From the NCBI GenBank assembly GCA_021791995.1, contig JAJYVN010000177.1, forward strand, positions 1 to 6,361: 6,361 nucleotides of DNA, read 5' to 3'. The translations under genes and the position numbers were made by a program. The notes below the pieces were generated by a model. The model was not told where the DNA came from. It searched no databases and was given only the letters and a program-made list of their open reading frames with translations. This stretch comes from Bacillota bacterium. GTDB taxonomy: Bacteria; Bacillota; Sulfobacillia; RBS10-35; JAJYVN01. Positions 5,482 through 6,361 of the stretch are shown here, one piece after another. Each line of letters begins with the position of its first letter. Position 1 is the stretch's first letter.

Positions 5482-6361
5482 ATGGAGGACCCGTTTGCAG
5501 CCCTGGCGCACGAGGGCCAAAGTGTCTGGTATGACAACATCAGCCGTACCGAGCTGACGGACGGAACGCTGCAGGGCCTGATCGCCGCCGGCATCGTGCG
5601 CGGCGTAACAAACAATCCAACCATTTTTGAAAAGGCGATCAGCGGCAGCACTGCATACGACTCCGACATCCAGCGGCTGGATGCCAAAGGGCTGGAGGCG
5701 AAAACCGTGTATGAAGCCCTCGCCATGGACGATGTCCGCTCTGCCGCGGACCTCTTGCAACCGGTGCATACGGCCAGCCGCGGGAGCGACGGCTTCGTCA
5801 GCCTGGAGGTATCGCCTCGTCTCGCGCACGACGCGGAGGGTAGCGTCGCCGAAGCCAAGCGGCTGTACCAGGCCATTGACCGGTCCAACGCGATGATCAA
5901 GATACCGGCGACAGCGGAGGGATGCCTTGCCATCGAGGAGTTGATTGCCACAGGTGTGCCCGTGAACGTCACCCTCATGTTTTCCCAATCCCATTACGAC
6001 CAGGCAGCCCACGCATACATTCGTGGCCTCGAGCGGGCGTTGGCCGATGGGCGATCGCTCGAGGCGATTCCCTCCGTAGCCTCGGTTTTCGTCAGCCGGA
6101 TCGACGTCATCGTCGATGCGCTGCTGCAGGAACAGGGAGCACGGACCGACCTACTCGGCAAGGCAGCGATCGCCAACGCGAAAATCCTTTACCACCGCTT
6201 TCGAGAGGTGTTCACAGGGCCGCAGTGGGAGACCCTGGCCGCCCGTGGCGCGAATGTGCAGCGCCCGCTGTGGGCATCAACGAGTACCAAGAATCCCGCA
6301 TACCGCGATGTGATGTACGTCGAGGAACTGATCGGCCCTCAAACCGTAAGCACCAGGCCAC
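5482..6361 (+). CDS. tal: Transaldolase (3' end outside window)
   Basis: Transaldolase moves a dihydroxyacetone unit between sugar phosphates in the non-oxidative pentose phosphate pathway. The first 293 residues are visible and the frame is open at the right edge. Family signatures include GQSVWYDNISR (12-22), GVTNNPTIFEKAI (41-53), YEALAMDDVRSAADLL (77-92), FVSLEVSPRLAHD (105-117) and MIKIPATAEG (138-147). In the last of these, Lys140 is the Schiff-base lysine. NVTLMFS (162-168), SVASVFVSRID (198-208) and the phosphate-binding region RPLWASTSTKNP (261-272) follow. This is the longer transaldolase type of Actinobacteria, cyanobacteria and some Bacillota, usually around 370 residues. Some relatives are fused to phosphoglucose isomerase, and the cut end leaves that open. 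The start is supported by GAGGAGGA. The gene is divergent from the trmB operon, which suggests control by that regulator. Confidence 0.95.
   Translation, partial: MEDPFAALAHEGQSVWYDNISRTELTDGTLQGLIAAGIVRGVTNNPTIFEKAISGSTAYDSDIQRLDAKGLEAKTVYEALAMDDVRSAADLLQPVHTASRGSDGFVSLEVSPRLAHDAEGSVAEAKRLYQAIDRSNAMIKIPATAEGCLAIEELIATGVPVNVTLMFSQSHYDQAAHAYIRGLERALADGRSLEAIPSVASVFVSRIDVIVDALLQEQGARTDLLGKAAIANAKILYHRFREVFTGPQWETLAARGANVQRPLWASTSTKNPAYRDVMYVEELIGPQTVSTRP

Noticed and set aside
5197..6012. Long minus-strand frame (271 codons) across the transaldolase gene
   Set aside because: It is antisense to a clearly recognised transaldolase with all family motifs. It reflects the strong codon bias of the real gene.

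Overview
The window is G+C-rich bacterial chromosomal DNA with compact genes and strong purine-rich ribosome binding sites (GAGGAGGA, AAGGGGGAG, GGGGAGGG). Two starts are non-ATG (GTG and TTG). Together with a TrmB-type regulator and a transaldolase of the type common in Actinobacteria and high-GC Bacillota, this suggests a Gram-positive, probably a moderately high-GC member of the Bacillota (Alicyclobacillus/Sulfobacillus-like). That placement is inferred from style only. No mobile-element gene, tRNA, rRNA or CRISPR array is visible.

Left part (1-1780): the 3' part of a GltD-like, FAD- and NAD(P)H-binding oxidoreductase on the plus strand faces a Crp/Fnr-family regulator on the minus strand. 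A perfect 18-bp inverted repeat between them probably ends transcription from both sides and contains the regulator's stop codon.

Middle (1780-3090): a 557-bp region without a convincing gene separates the divergent Crp/Fnr gene from an unidentified four-helix membrane protein on the plus strand. It holds a small palindrome flanked by direct repeats. The membrane-protein gene converges on alkA, and a second perfect 18-bp inverted repeat lies between them, with a REP-like core (GGGGTGCC-A-GGCACCCC).

Right part (3091-6361): a tight minus-strand operon runs trmB-like regulator, DUF488 protein, AlkA-type DNA glycosylase. The genes overlap by 8 and 4 bases. Divergent from it is a transaldolase cut off by the right edge. 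The 435-bp divergent region holds three inverted repeats, including a 48-bp perfect palindrome with no spacer, 35 bases before the transaldolase start, and possibly a small gene whose stop overlaps the trmB start as ATGA. TrmB-type proteins often control sugar metabolism, so regulation of the neighbouring transaldolase, the operon itself, or both is a reasonable hypothesis. Nothing in the sequence proves it.

The most notable features are the 48-bp palindrome, the coupling of a sugar-type regulator to a DNA repair glycosylase, a four-cysteine cluster in the regulator, and perfect inverted repeats at both convergent gene junctions.
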